A stretch of 64,000 nucleotides of DNA from Pontivivens ytuae (lineage in GTDB: Bacteria > Pseudomonadota > Alphaproteobacteria > Rhodobacterales > Rhodobacteraceae), in NCBI RefSeq assembly GCF_015679265.1, contig NZ_CP064942.1:2832001-2896000 (forward strand), in the 5' to 3' direction. Below the pieces are notes generated by a model that worked only from the letters and a program-made list of their open reading frames with translations, had not been told where the DNA came from and ran no database searches. Shown in pieces: positions 45,016-54,370 of this stretch; positions within the stretch are counted from its first letter, which is position 1, and every line of letters starts with the position of its first letter. The translations under genes were made by a program, and so were the position numbers.

Positions 45016-46224
45016 TCAGAAGGTTGTCCGTTCGACGATGATCGCGCCGTCCTCCAGCGCGTCGCTGGGGTGCACCACGACCCGGTCGCCCGCTTCGAGC
45101 CCGGAGAGCACGACGGCGGAGCGTCCGTCGCGGCGGCCGAGCTCCACCGGAACCCGCTCCACCACGTCGCCCTGCGCGCGGAACACCGCCCAGCCGTCGC
45201 CGCTGCGGAACGCGGCGCTGAGCGGGACCAGAGGCACGTCGGGCTCCTCGTATTCCACGATGCGCAGGAAGACCGCGAAGCCGTGGCCGAGCGCGGGCCG
45301 CTCCTCCGGCGACGAGACGAGGTCGAAGATCGTGTCCACCCGCTGCTCGTCGATCCCGAGGGCGGAGACCTTGGTGTAGGCTGCGGGCTCCACATGGCGC
45401 AGCACCGCCTCCAACGGCGGCCCGCCCCAGCGCTCGACCGTGGCGCGGGCCTGGTCGGGCAGGCGCACCGCGTCGTTCGACAAGAGGTCCGCCACGATCT
45501 CCAGCTCCGCCGGATCACCGATGGACAACAGCCGTGCGCCGGCGAGCACGGGCCGCTCGCTGATCGTGTCGATCTCCAGCACCGCGCCGGTGGCCGGGGC
45601 CGCGATCTCGGTGCAGCAGGTCCCGCCCGCAGCACCGGTGCCGCCGGGCTCGATCAGCGCCGCCTCCGCCCGCTCCAGCGTGCTGCGCGCCTGGTCGATC
45701 CGGGCCTGCGCCGCCTCCACGGCGGCCACCGCGACGGCGAGGCGCTGGTGCGCGTCCTCCAGCCGGGTGAGCGAGAGCACGCCGCGATCCACCAGCTCCG
45801 CATCTCGGTTGAACTGGGAGCGGGCGTGCACCTCATCCTCGTTCGCGCGGGTGAGGTCCGTACGTGCCACATGCAGGGCCGCCTGCGCCTCCCGCACCTC
45901 CGCCTCGGCCTGCAGCCGCGTGCGGGCGTCGAGCAGCGTCGGCGCCACCGGCTCGACCCGCGCGACCACCGTCTGCCCCTCCGTGACCCGGTCGCCCACC
46001 TCGACGGGGGAGCGCAGCGCGACGCCGGTGATGGGGGCCGCGACCTCGAACACGTCGCGCACCCGCGTCTCCCCATCCACGTCGACGGTGACGGTCAGCG
46101 TTCCGACCTCGATCGTGTGCAGGTCGACCGGCACCGGCTCGGGCCGGAACGCCACGTAGCCGAGCCCGCCCGCGACGGCGACCCCGATCAGGCCGAGAAG
46201 GATGTTGCGCCGAAGCTGCGGCAT
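45016..46224 (-). CDS. HlyD/RND-type periplasmic adaptor (membrane fusion) protein
   Basis: This 402-residue adaptor protein has an N-terminal membrane anchor (residues ~6-26, NILLGLIGVAVAGGLGYVAF). Next are a lipoyl-like half motif (VDVDGETRVRDVFEVAAPITGVAL) and a long coiled-coil region (~95-190: EAEVREAQAALHVARTDL and on). The second lipoyl half (IAAPATGAVLEID) and a beta-barrel domain complete it. Such proteins link an inner-membrane ABC exporter to an outer-membrane channel. A vicinal Cys-Cys pair (GGTCCTEI) before the second lipoyl half is odd for the family. It lies four bases after the ABC permease gene. Confidence 0.87.
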   Translation of the reverse strand: MPQLRRNILLGLIGVAVAGGLGYVAFRPEPVPVDLHTIEVGTLTVTVDVDGETRVRDVFEVAAPITGVALRSPVEVGDRVTEGQTVVARVEPVAPTLLDARTRLQAEAEVREAQAALHVARTDLTRANEDEVHARSQFNRDAELVDRGVLSLTRLEDAHQRLAVAVAAVEAAQARIDQARSTLERAEAALIEPGGTGAAGGTCCTEIAAPATGAVLEIDTISERPVLAGARLLSIGDPAELEIVADLLSNDAVRLPDQARATVERWGGPPLEAVLRHVEPAAYTKVSALGIDEQRVDTIFDLVSSPEERPALGHGFAVFLRIVEYEEPDVPLVPLSAAFRSGDGWAVFRAQGDVVERVPVELGRRDGRSAVVLSGLEAGDRVVVHPSDALEDGAIIVERTTF

Positions 46225-46228
46225 GGGC

Positions 46229-48592
46229 CTACTCCCTCGTTTTCATGACGGACACCAGGTTGAGCGTGTCGAGCCGCCGCCGCACCACGAGCACCGAGAG
46301 CAGCGCCGCGCTCAGCACGATGAGGCTCGCATTGGCATAGGTGGCGGGCTCGATGACCAGCGGGATGGTGTAGAGGTCGCTGGCGAAGCTGTCCGTCATC
46401 AGCTTCGCCACGCGCCATCCGATCCACCAGCCGAAGGGCTGCGCGATCAGGGCGAGCAGCATGGTCTCACCCACCAGCACGTAGGAGACCTCGCCGCGCG
46501 TGAAGCCCAGGATGCGCAGGCTCGCCAGCTCCCGCGCCCGCTCCGACAGCTGGATGCGGGCACCGTTGTAGGCGACGCCCACGGTGATCAGGATGCCCAG
46601 CATCGCGTAGATCGTGGTGACGATCAGGATGTTCTCCCCGATCGTCTCCTCGAAGCTGCGGCGGTTCTCCACCATCATGATCGTGCCGCTGAGGTTCGGC
46701 AGCTCGCGGAGGCTCGCATGCAGCGCGTCCTCCTCCGCCGTGTCGAAGGTGATGTTGATGACCGAGACCTGCGGCGCCTGCTGGAACATCGCGTTCAGCG
46801 TCGCCTCGTCCATGTAGGCGCCCAGCCCGAAGAACTGCGTGACGAAGCCGGTGACGGGCAGCGTGTAGGTGCCGCGCTTGCCGCTCATGAACTCCGCCTC
46901 GACCACGTCGCCCACAGCGATGTCGAGCTGCCGGGCCAGCCGGGCGGACAGCATCACGCCGCCGGGCGGGGCATCGACCACCCGGCCGGATGCGTCGACG
47001 ATCCGGCTCAGATCGGTTCCGGGCGGCCGCGCCTCGACCACCACCCGCTTCTCGTGATGGGCATTGCGGAAGATGGCGGTGTGGAACTGCTGCCCCTCCG
47101 CCTGCAGCACGCCGGGCAGGGCGCGCACCTCCTGCAACGCGCTGTCGGGCATCTCGTCCTCGAAGGTGAGCATCGCGTGCTGCCGGTTCGACTGGTAGAA
47201 CGCCGTGTCGATGATGAGGTCGATGGAATCCGGAAAGAAGTTGGAGGCGACCAGCACCGACACCGCGAGCGCCATGCCGAGCGCGCTCAGCGCCGCGCGC
47301 ACCGGCCAGCGGATCAGGCTGCGCAGGATCATCATCGTCGGCTGGCCGAAGCGCAGTGCCGCGATCGCCCGGTCCAGCCAGTTCCGGTGGAAGCGCGTCG
47401 GCGCAGGCGGCGACATGGCCACCGCGGGTGACAGCGCCGCGGCCCTGAGTGCCGCACGCACCGCCCCCACCGCCGCCGCGGCGAAGCCCAGCAGCGCCGA
47501 GAGGATGTAGCTGTTCCACGAGACGCTGTAGATCAGGTAGGGGAAGTTCAGGAACTCGGCATAGATCTGCGCCAGCCCGAAGCTCAGCCAGCTTCCCACC
47601 GCCCAGCCGAGGCCGACGCCCACCACCGCCACCATCCCGGCCAGCAGCAGGTAATGCAGGCAGACCGTCGCGCTCGAATAGCCGAGCGCTTTCAGCAGGC
47701 CGATCTCGCTGCGCTCCAGCGTCACGATCCGCCCGATCACCATGCTGACGAGGAAGACGGTGATGCCCAGGAAGATCGGCGGCAGGATGTAGGAGAGCGT
47801 CCTCAACTGCTCGATCTCGCTGTCGATATAGGCGTTGGACGGCTGGTCCGCCCGGTCGAAGGCGCCGAGCCCGCCATAGGGCGCCAGCAGCGCATCGACC
47901 GCATCCATCACCGGCTCCGCGTCGAAGCCCGGACGGATCTTCACCGCGAGGTTGTTGAACGCGCCTGTCCGGTCGAAGGCGGCGGCCAGCGCCCGCTCCG
48001 GCATCCAGACGATCCCGAAATTCTCGTCATCGGGCACCAGAGCGCCGGGGCCGATCGTGTAGATGAACTCCGGCGAAAGTGCCGTGCCCGTCACCGTCAG
48101 CGCCCGCCGGGCCCCATTGAGATTGGCGTGGAAACGGTCCCCGATCCGCAGATCGTTGGCGAGCGCGAAGGGCTCGTTGATCACCACCCGGTCGGTATCA
48201 TGCCGGTCGGGCCACGACCCCGAGCGCAGCATCGGCACGTTGAGTTGCGGCGGGCCGCTCTCGGGCAGCGAGGCGAGATAGGCGATGGTGGCCTCGGTCT
48301 TCCCCTCGATATCGAGCGTGGCGAGCGCCGTGACCCGCCCCTCGGCACTCGCCACCCCCTCGATCCCCCGGATCTCCGCCAGCAGTGATGTCGGCGCGCG
48401 GGTGGCATCGGCGAACACGTCGGCGAAGCGGTTGCGCTCATAGTAGGCCGCCCGCGTCTCGTCGAGCGCGCGCGACATGCCGAAGGACATCAGCAGCACT
48501 GCCACCCCACCCGCCATCACGAGCGCGATGGCCAGCGCCTGCATCCAGAGCCGGGCGAAATCGCGCAACAGCTTGCGGTCGAGCGCGTCCAT
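46229..48592 (-). CDS. FtsX-like ABC permease, MacB/LolC type
   Basis: This 787-residue inner-membrane permease has an N-terminal membrane helix (residues ~14-36) and a large periplasmic domain. Two FtsX-like four-helix bundles follow, one around residues 265-380 and one at the C-terminus (residues ~670-780); a middle helix pair starts a second periplasmic domain near residue 430. This duplicated layout is like the large FtsX permeases found with LolD/MacB-type ATPases. It lies between its ATPase gene (three-base gap) and the adaptor gene (four-base gap). Probable role: moving a lipid, peptide or other envelope compound outward by mechanotransmission. Substrate unknown. Confidence 0.87.
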   Translation of the reverse strand: MDALDRKLLRDFARLWMQALAIALVMAGGVAVLLMSFGMSRALDETRAAYYERNRFADVFADATRAPTSLLAEIRGIEGVASAEGRVTALATLDIEGKTEATIAYLASLPESGPPQLNVPMLRSGSWPDRHDTDRVVINEPFALANDLRIGDRFHANLNGARRALTVTGTALSPEFIYTIGPGALVPDDENFGIVWMPERALAAAFDRTGAFNNLAVKIRPGFDAEPVMDAVDALLAPYGGLGAFDRADQPSNAYIDSEIEQLRTLSYILPPIFLGITVFLVSMVIGRIVTLERSEIGLLKALGYSSATVCLHYLLLAGMVAVVGVGLGWAVGSWLSFGLAQIYAEFLNFPYLIYSVSWNSYILSALLGFAAAAVGAVRAALRAAALSPAVAMSPPAPTRFHRNWLDRAIAALRFGQPTMMILRSLIRWPVRAALSALGMALAVSVLVASNFFPDSIDLIIDTAFYQSNRQHAMLTFEDEMPDSALQEVRALPGVLQAEGQQFHTAIFRNAHHEKRVVVEARPPGTDLSRIVDASGRVVDAPPGGVMLSARLARQLDIAVGDVVEAEFMSGKRGTYTLPVTGFVTQFFGLGAYMDEATLNAMFQQAPQVSVINITFDTAEEDALHASLRELPNLSGTIMMVENRRSFEETIGENILIVTTIYAMLGILITVGVAYNGARIQLSERARELASLRILGFTRGEVSYVLVGETMLLALIAQPFGWWIGWRVAKLMTDSFASDLYTIPLVIEPATYANASLIVLSAALLSVLVVRRRLDTLNLVSVMKTRE

Positions 48593-48595
48593 GGC

Positions 48596-49327
48596 TCACC
48601 ACGCGATCTCGGACGGGGCGAGGCGGGTCTCGTTCACCTCCATCCGGCTGATGCGGCCGTCCTGGAACCAGATGACGCGATGCGCCATCCTCCGGATCTC
48701 CGCATTATGGGTGATGACCACCGTCGTGGTGCCGAACCGGTCGTTGATGTCGCGCAGCGCCTCGAGCACCTGCACACCGGTCCTGCTGTCGAGCGCGCCC
48801 GTGGGCTCATCGCAGAGCATCACCTCCGGCCGTTTCGCGATCGCCCGCGCGATGGCGACGCGCTGCTGCTCCCCGCCCGAAAGCTGTGCCGGGAAGTGAT
48901 CCATCCGCGGGCCGAGGCCCACCAGCCCCAGCGCCTCCGCCGGGTCCATCGGGTCGGGGGCCACGTCGGTGACGAGCTGCACGTTCTCCCGCGCCGTCAG
49001 CGACGGGACGAGGTTGTAGAACTGGAAGACGAAGCCGACATGGTCGCGCCGGAACCGCGTCAGCCCCCGGTCGTTGAGCGCCGTCAGTTCCCGCTCCCGG
49101 AACCAGACCCGCCCGTCCGTCACATGGTCGAGCCCGCCCAGGATGTTGAGCAGCGTGGATTTCCCGCTGCCCGACGGGCCCAGCAGCACCGTTAGCTCGC
49201 CCGGATAGAGCTCCAGATCGACGCCCGCCAGCGCGTGCACCTTCACCTCGCCGGTGTCGTAGACCTTCGTCACGCCCTCCGTGCGAAAGACGGGGCGCGT
49301 GCGGTCGGGCGGGAGGGGCGCGTTCAT
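48596..49327 (-). CDS. ABC transporter ATP-binding protein, MacB/LolD type
   Basis: This 243-residue ATPase is of the type that pairs with FtsX-like permeases. Walker [11 protein letters not shown]-loop [17 protein letters not shown], signature [15 protein letters not shown], Walker [13 protein letters not shown] and the switch motif VITHN follow in order. The [16 protein letters not shown] and [12 protein letters not shown] forms are hallmarks of the MacB/LolD group. The ATG overlaps the flavodoxin stop by four bases. It is the second gene of the operon ending in phaC. Confidence 0.92.
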   Translation of the reverse strand: MNAPLPPDRTRPVFRTEGVTKVYDTGEVKVHALAGVDLELYPGELTVLLGPSGSGKSTLLNILGGLDHVTDGRVWFRERELTALNDRGLTRFRRDHVGFVFQFYNLVPSLTARENVQLVTDVAPDPMDPAEALGLVGLGPRMDHFPAQLSGGEQQRVAIARAIAKRPEVMLCDEPTGALDSRTGVQVLEALRDINDRFGTTTVVITHNAEIRRMAHRVIWFQDGRISRMEVNETRLAPSEIAW

Positions 49328-49827
49328 TCCGCGGCGTCGGAGGAGCGTTGGCGCAGCAGCGCGGCAAAGGCGGCGAGCCGCTCGCCCATCTCGTCGGTCC
49401 CGTCGATCTTGTTGCCAATGAACGCAGTGGCCGCGAACGGCCGGCCAAGCAGCGCCTCGCAGGCGGCGTAGGTGTTCTTGGGCTCCGACGGCTCGCCGGA
49501 GGTCAGGAGCAGCCCGACATCCGCCGGTAGAACCGAGCCCAGACCCAGCATCCGGCGCAGCGGGGCCGCGGGCTTTCCCGCCCAGACCGGCCCCGCGAGC
49601 ACCACGAGGCCCGCATTGCGCAGGTCGGGAAGGGGCGCCTGTGGCTCCGGCGAGGCCTTGATGACGACGTCGAACAGCGCGCGCAGCACGCCGAGCGCCG
49701 GAAAGCCGTAGCGCCGCGTCCTGAACTCGGCCGTCGCCCCTTCGAGATGGCGGGCGAGATCCTGCGCAGCGCGCCGGGTATACCCGCTGCGCGAATAGTA
49801 GAGGACGAGCGTGCGTGTCGGATCCAT
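49324..49827 (-). CDS. Flavodoxin family protein
   Basis: This 167-residue protein has a flavodoxin-like fold. The FMN phosphate loop is [10 protein letters not shown] (residues ~9-18). A second loop near [16 protein letters not shown] (~75-90) would line the flavin, and LLTSGEPSE (~110) matches the third. ATG 49827 is chosen because GGAGAG lies six bases before it; a longer frame is not needed. It is the first gene of the operon leading through the ABC exporter to phaC, and an FNR-like box lies 73-86 bases upstream. It could be a redox partner or an FMN reductase acting at low oxygen. Confidence 0.82.
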   Translation of the reverse strand: MDPTRTLVLYYSRSGYTRRAAQDLARHLEGATAEFRTRRYGFPALGVLRALFDVVIKASPEPQAPLPDLRNAGLVVLAGPVWAGKPAAPLRRMLGLGSVLPADVGLLLTSGEPSEPKNTYAACEALLGRPFAATAFIGNKIDGTDEMGERLAAFAALLRQRSSDAAE

Positions 49828-49899
49828 GGCGTCTCTCCGGGCCCGCCCGGCGATCGGCAGGGCCATGGAGAGAGGCTAACGGATCGCGAGACGCCCGGA

Positions 49900-49913
49900 T
49901 TGACGCGGATCAA
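49900..49913. promoter_or_regulatory. FNR-type box upstream of the flavodoxin operon
   Basis: TTGACGCGGATCAA matches TTGAT-N4-ATCAA at nine of ten fixed positions. It lies in the 102-base gap between putA and the flavodoxin gene, 73-86 bases upstream of the flavodoxin start. Confidence 0.7.
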
Positions 49914-49929
49914 CGTGGAAACCGCGGTG

Positions 49930-52900
49930 TCAGCCCGCCGGATCGTCCGTCGCGGCCTGTGCGAGAAGCTGCGCGTTGCCGCCCGACGCGGTCGTGTCGA
50001 TGCACAGATGCCGTTCATGCAGCGCGTCGGCCACGGCCACCGCTCCGGTCACGAGGCGTAGGATTGGGCCGTCGCGCTCCGCGAGCTGACGGGCGAGCGT
50101 CCGCGCTGTCTCTGCATCACCCCACCAGATCGCGGCACCGAAGGGCTCCACCGTTGTGAGGTCCCGCAGCTCGTCCATCGGGAGCGCGACGCCGCCCAGC
50201 CGCTCCACCTGTCGCACCTGCTCGGCCCGGTCGTCCACGCTCGGGCCGAGGCAGAGCAGCGGCGGGCGCGGCACCAGCCGCAGCCGGTTCGCCTCGCCGG
50301 TCGGGCCGGGCAGGTCCACGGGGCTCGCGGGCAGGGCAGGCTCCACCGGCTGGCAGAACCGCGGCAGGTAGTGCGGACCGCCCGCCTTCGGCCCCGTCCC
50401 CGACAGCCCCTCGCCGCCGAAGGGCTGGGAGCCGACGATGGCACCGATCTGGTTGCGGTTGACGTAGACGTTGCCCGCATGGACCCGCTCCGTCACGAAC
50501 TCCACCCGATCGTCGATCCGTGTATGCAGCCCGAAGGTCAGCCCGTAGCCCGTCGCGTTGATTGCCCCGATCACCTTCTCCAGATCGGCGGCGCGGTAGC
50601 GAGCGACGTGGAGGACCGGGCCGAACACCTCCCGCTCGATCTCCCCGATCCCGTCCACCGCGATCAGCGAGGGCGCGAGGAAGTGCCCGCCCTCCGGCGC
50701 CGCGATCTGGTGGAGCAGCTTGCCCTCCGCCCGCTTCCCCTCGACATAGCCAGCGATCTGCTCATGCGCCGCCGCGTCGATCAGCGGCCCGGAATCCGCA
50801 TCCAGGAACCACGGATCGCCGACCCGAAACGCATCCATCGCGCCCTTCAGCATCTCCAGAAAGCTCTCGTAGATGTCGGTCTGCACGTAGAGGCACCGGC
50901 ACGCCGAGCAGCGCTGCCCCGCCGACTGGAAGGCCGACTCGACCACATCCTTCACCGCCTGCTCCGGCAGTGCGGTGGAATCCACGATCATCGCGTTGAG
51001 CCCCCCGGTCTCCGCGATCAGCGGCGTGCCGGGGGCGGCATGCTCCGCCAGCGCCGCCTGGATCCGCTTCGCCGTAGGGTGGGAGCCTGTGAAGGCGACG
51101 CCGTCCACCCGCGCATCCGAGGTCAGCGCCGCCCCGACCTCGCCTGCACCGGGCAGCAGTTGCAGCGCGCTGCGCGGCACGCCGACCTCGTGCATCAGGT
51201 TCACCGCGAGTGCTGCGATCAACGTGGTCTGCGGCGCGGGTTTCGCGAGCACCGCATTGCCCGCCATCAGCGCCGCCGCGATCTGCCCGGTGAAGATCGC
51301 GAGCGGGAAGTTCCAGGGCGAGATGCAGACGACCCGGCCGAGTGGCGGCGCGTCCACCTTCTGCGCCGCGTAGTACCGCAGGAAATCCACCGCCTCCCGG
51401 ATCTCGGCCACACTGTCGTCGGGCGTCTTCCCGGCCTCGCGGGCGAGCAGGGCGAAGATGCGCCCGAACTCGGCCTCGTAGGCATCGGCGACGGCATTCA
51501 GGACCCGCGCCCGCTCCTCCACCGCCACGGCCCAGGGCTGTGCGGCGGCAAAGGCCGTCTCCACGTCGGCGGTCGAAGCGAAACGCGCGTGCCCGACCAG
51601 ATCCGCCGGGTCCGATGGGCTCAGCACCTTGTGCGCAGGCTCAGGCGCCGCCTCCCCGGCCAGCAGCGGCCCACCCTCGAACCGCGTCGTGCGGAAGGGG
51701 GCCCGCGCCGCCTCGATCTCCGCCAGATGCTCGGGTGCGGCGAGGTCCCAGCCCCGCGCATTCGCCCGCTCCGGCTGCCACAGCTCCGTACCGGGCGCCA
51801 CGACCGGATCATGCCCGATCGCCGCAAACGGATCGGCGCCGACCTTCTCCGCCGGGACATCCTCATCCACGATCTGGTTGACGAAGGAGGAGTTCGCTCC
51901 GTTCTCCAACAGCCGCCGCACGAGATAGGCGAGCAGGTCGCGATGCTTGCCCACCGGCGCGTAGATCCGGCAGCGGATGCCGAAATGCTCCATCACGATG
52001 TCGTAGAGCGCGCCGCCCATGCCGTGCAGCTTCTGGAACTCATAGGCATCCGCGCCGATCCCCATCTGCTCGGCCATATGCAGCACCGCGGCCACCGTAT
52101 GCGCGTTGTGCGTGCCGAACTGCGGATAGATCCGCTCCGCCTTCAAAAGCCGCCGCGCGCAGGCGATGTAGCTCACATCCGTCGCGGGCTTGCGGGCGAA
52201 GACCGGGAAGCTCGCGAGCCCCTCCTGCTGCGCGCGCTTGATCTCCGTATCCCAGTAGGCGCCCTTGACGAGGCGCACCATCAGCTTGCGGTCGAGCCGT
52301 TCGGCCGTCGTCTCCAGCCAGTCGATCACCGCACCGGCACGGGGGCCATAGGCCTGCGCCACGACGCCGAAGCCCGCCCAGTCCTTCAGCCGCGGATCCT
52401 CCAGCACCCGCTCGATGATCTCGAGCGACAGGGTGAGCCGGTCCTGCTCCTCCGCATCGACGTTGAGACCGATCCCCTTCTCGGCGGCGAGCAGCGCGAG
52501 CTCGGCGAGGCGCGGCGTCAGCTCCTCCAGCACCCGCTCGCGCTGCCGCATCTCGTAGCGGGGGTGGAGGGCGGAGAGCTTGACCGAGATCCCCGGATTG
52601 CGGTCGATCTCCGTATGGTTCGCCGCGCGCGCCATGGTGCGGATCGCGTGGGCATAGGCGTCATGATAACGCTGCGCGTCGGCCTCTGTCAGGGCGGCCT
52701 CCCCCAGCATGTCGTAGGAGTAGGTGTAGCCCTGCTCCTGCATCCTGGTCGCGCGCTTCAGCGCATCCTCGATATCCTCGCCCAGCACGAATTGCCGGCC
52801 CATCTCGCGCATCGCCTGCAGGGTGGCGCGGCGGATGACCGGCTCACCCAGGCGCTTGATCGCCCCGCGCAGCGCGGCGAGCGGCTTGGTGTCGTCGTCG

Positions 52901-53301
52901 TCGAGTACCCGCCCCGTGAACATCAGCGCCCAGGTCGACGCGTTGACGAGTGGTGAGGAGGATTGCCCCAGATGCTCCGACCAGCGGCCGGGCGCGATCT
53001 TGTCCTCGATCAGCTCGTCCATGGTCGCGGCGTCGGGCACGCGCAGCAGCGCCTCGGCGAGGCACATCAGCGCGATGCCCTCGTCGGTGGAGAGGCCGTA
53101 TTCGGCGAGGAAGACCTCCATCAGCCCTGGCTGCGTCTCCGCCCGGATCGCCTCGACGAGATCGGTGGCGCGGGCGGCGATGGCGGCGCGATCGGTGTCC
53201 GAGAGGCCGGCCTCCGCGATGAGGCCGCTCAGCACCTCCTCCACATCCGGATAGGGCGACAATGGCAGGACCGGCGGCGGAAGGGGGGTATCGCGAGGCA
53301 T
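49930..53301 (-). CDS. putA: Bifunctional proline dehydrogenase / glutamate-semialdehyde dehydrogenase PutA
   Basis: PutA turns proline into glutamate in two steps. The 1123-residue protein has an alpha-helical arm and an FAD-dependent proline dehydrogenase barrel (about residues 130-480). The aldehyde dehydrogenase domain has IAETGGLNAMIVD with the general-base Glu, and catalytic Cys798 in GQRCSACRC. An extra C-terminal domain of ~130 residues follows, the long type B architecture. The N-terminal ribbon-helix-helix DNA-binding domain of enteric PutA is absent, so it does not repress its own gene. ATG 53301 is preferred, with AGGAGT seven bases upstream. The glutamate made can feed the TCA cycle. 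Regulator (often PutR, Lrp-type) is not in the window. Confidence 0.94.
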   Translation of the reverse strand: MPRDTPLPPPVLPLSPYPDVEEVLSGLIAEAGLSDTDRAAIAARATDLVEAIRAETQPGLMEVFLAEYGLSTDEGIALMCLAEALLRVPDAATMDELIEDKIAPGRWSEHLGQSSSPLVNASTWALMFTGRVLDDDDTKPLAALRGAIKRLGEPVIRRATLQAMREMGRQFVLGEDIEDALKRATRMQEQGYTYSYDMLGEAALTEADAQRYHDAYAHAIRTMARAANHTEIDRNPGISVKLSALHPRYEMRQRERVLEELTPRLAELALLAAEKGIGLNVDAEEQDRLTLSLEIIERVLEDPRLKDWAGFGVVAQAYGPRAGAVIDWLETTAERLDRKLMVRLVKGAYWDTEIKRAQQEGLASFPVFARKPATDVSYIACARRLLKAERIYPQFGTHNAHTVAAVLHMAEQMGIGADAYEFQKLHGMGGALYDIVMEHFGIRCRIYAPVGKHRDLLAYLVRRLLENGANSSFVNQIVDEDVPAEKVGADPFAAIGHDPVVAPGTELWQPERANARGWDLAAPEHLAEIEAARAPFRTTRFEGGPLLAGEAAPEPAHKVLSPSDPADLVGHARFASTADVETAFAAAQPWAVAVEERARVLNAVADAYEAEFGRIFALLAREAGKTPDDSVAEIREAVDFLRYYAAQKVDAPPLGRVVCISPWNFPLAIFTGQIAAALMAGNAVLAKPAPQTTLIAALAVNLMHEVGVPRSALQLLPGAGEVGAALTSDARVDGVAFTGSHPTAKRIQAALAEHAAPGTPLIAETGGLNAMIVDSTALPEQAVKDVVESAFQSAGQRCSACRCLYVQTDIYESFLEMLKGAMDAFRVGDPWFLDADSGPLIDAAAHEQIAGYVEGKRAEGKLLHQIAAPEGGHFLAPSLIAVDGIGEIEREVFGPVLHVARYRAADLEKVIGAINATGYGLTFGLHTRIDDRVEFVTERVHAGNVYVNRNQIGAIVGSQPFGGEGLSGTGPKAGGPHYLPRFCQPVEPALPASPVDLPGPTGEANRLRLVPRPPLLCLGPSVDDRAEQVRQVERLGGVALPMDELRDLTTVEPFGAAIWWGDAETARTLARQLAERDGPILRLVTGAVAVADALHERHLCIDTTASGGNAQLLAQAATDDPAG

Positions 53302-53424
53302 GGCAGCACTCCTGTCCCGAAGGCGTGTGGGCTCTCCCTCCTTGCTACCGCCCGCAAGGGTTTGCGGCGAGGGATAAGTGGCGCACCCCATGCGACGGAT
53401 CGCTCCCGTCGGGCGAAGTGCCTC

Positions 53425-53589
53425 CGCGCGGAATCAAGGCCAAAGGCCGCCGCGCGATCGCCAGACCGCCCCACCGGTCTGGCGATTGGCCGATGCGGGC
53501 GCGCCACTCGAACGTCACTCGGATTTGGCCGCCATAAAGCGCCCCGTTCCATCGCCGGATCGCCATCCCGCGGTCTGGCAATCGCGCGA
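53425..53589 (+). repeat. 165-bp dispersed repeat, copy A
   Basis: This is the first of three similar elements (also at 61725 and 62385). It starts CGCGCGGAATCAAGG. A left end repeat (CGCGCGATCGCCAGACCG, 53451-53468) has its inverted copy at the right end (53571-53588, one mismatch). Just inside the left end, ATCGCCAGACC (53457-53467) forms an 11-bp stem with GGTCTGGCGAT (53476-53486). It fills most of the 301-base gap between putA and the importer permease and contains no gene. Confidence 0.85.
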
Positions 53590-53602
53590 CTGGTCTCCAG
53601 AT

Positions 53603-54370
53603 CTAACCCGTCTGCCGCTCCGCCCAGCCCGCGAAGATCCGCTCCAGCGCCACCACCGCGTAGAACAGCGCGATGCCCAGAATTGCCAGCGCGATCAGCA
53701 CCGCGAACATCAGCGGGTAGTTCGAGTTCGTCTGCCCCGACAGGAACAGCGCCCCCAGCCCGCGCCCGTGCGGCGACACGATCTCCACCAGGTTGGTCCC
53801 GATGAAAGCGAGCGTCACGGAGACTTTCAAAGCGCCAAAGAACTCCGGCAGGGTCTTCGGCAGCGCGATCTTCCAGAAGATCGTCACCCGCGACGCCCCC
53901 AGCGCCCGCAGGATGTCGCGATACTCCGGCTCCAGCGTCGACAGCCCCACCGCCACCGACACCGCGATGGGGAAGAAGGAGATCAGGAACGCCATCATCA
54001 CCGTGTTGAAGTCGTGCTGCCCGATGAAGAGCAGCGCCAGCACAGGCACCAGCGTCGCCTTCGGGATCGCGTTGAACCCCACCAGCAGGGGATAGAGCGC
54101 ATCCCGCGCGATCCGCGAGAACCCCATGATCATGCCGAGCGCCAGCCCCGCCACGACCGCGATAAAAAGCCCCAGTACCGTGCGCCACAATGTCTCCCAA
54201 GCGCCGGAGACGAAGAGCGACCAGAACCGCGAATACGCCGCCGGCAGGTCGCTGGGCGAGGCCATCACGTAGTCCGGCCAGCCATTGGCCCAGACCAGAA
54301 GCTCCCAGAGCAGGGCGAAGACCACCAGCGCCGCGACGGGGACGAGAACCTGTTGCAACCGCTCCATCAC
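53603..54370 (-). CDS. NitT/TauT-type ABC transporter permease
   Basis: This 255-residue inner-membrane permease is of the SsuC/TauC/ThiX group. It has about six hydrophobic segments, starting VLVPVAALVVFALLWELLV (residues ~7-25). The characteristic GLFIAVVAGLALGMIMGFS and the docking loop LRALGASRVTIFWKIALP (around residue 155) are present. It is the last gene of a three-gene operon in the order binding protein, ATPase, permease, and overlaps the ATPase gene by four bases. Family members move sulphonates, nitrate or thiamine precursors; the substrate here is not clear. Confidence 0.88.
   Translation of the reverse strand: MMERLQQVLVPVAALVVFALLWELLVWANGWPDYVMASPSDLPAAYSRFWSLFVSGAWETLWRTVLGLFIAVVAGLALGMIMGFSRIARDALYPLLVGFNAIPKATLVPVLALLFIGQHDFNTVMMAFLISFFPIAVSVAVGLSTLEPEYRDILRALGASRVTIFWKIALPKTLPEFFGALKVSVTLAFIGTNLVEIVSPHGRGLGALFLSGQTNSNYPLMFAVLIALAILGIALFYAVVALERIFAGWAERQTG

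Noticed and set aside
43315..46248. A 977-codon open frame on the plus strand opposite phaC and the HlyD-type gene
   Set aside because: It spans two real genes and the gap between them, has no ribosome site and no domain pattern.
50371..52956. An 861-codon open frame on the plus strand opposite putA
   Set aside because: It is a composition artefact; putA on the minus strand has both catalytic domains.
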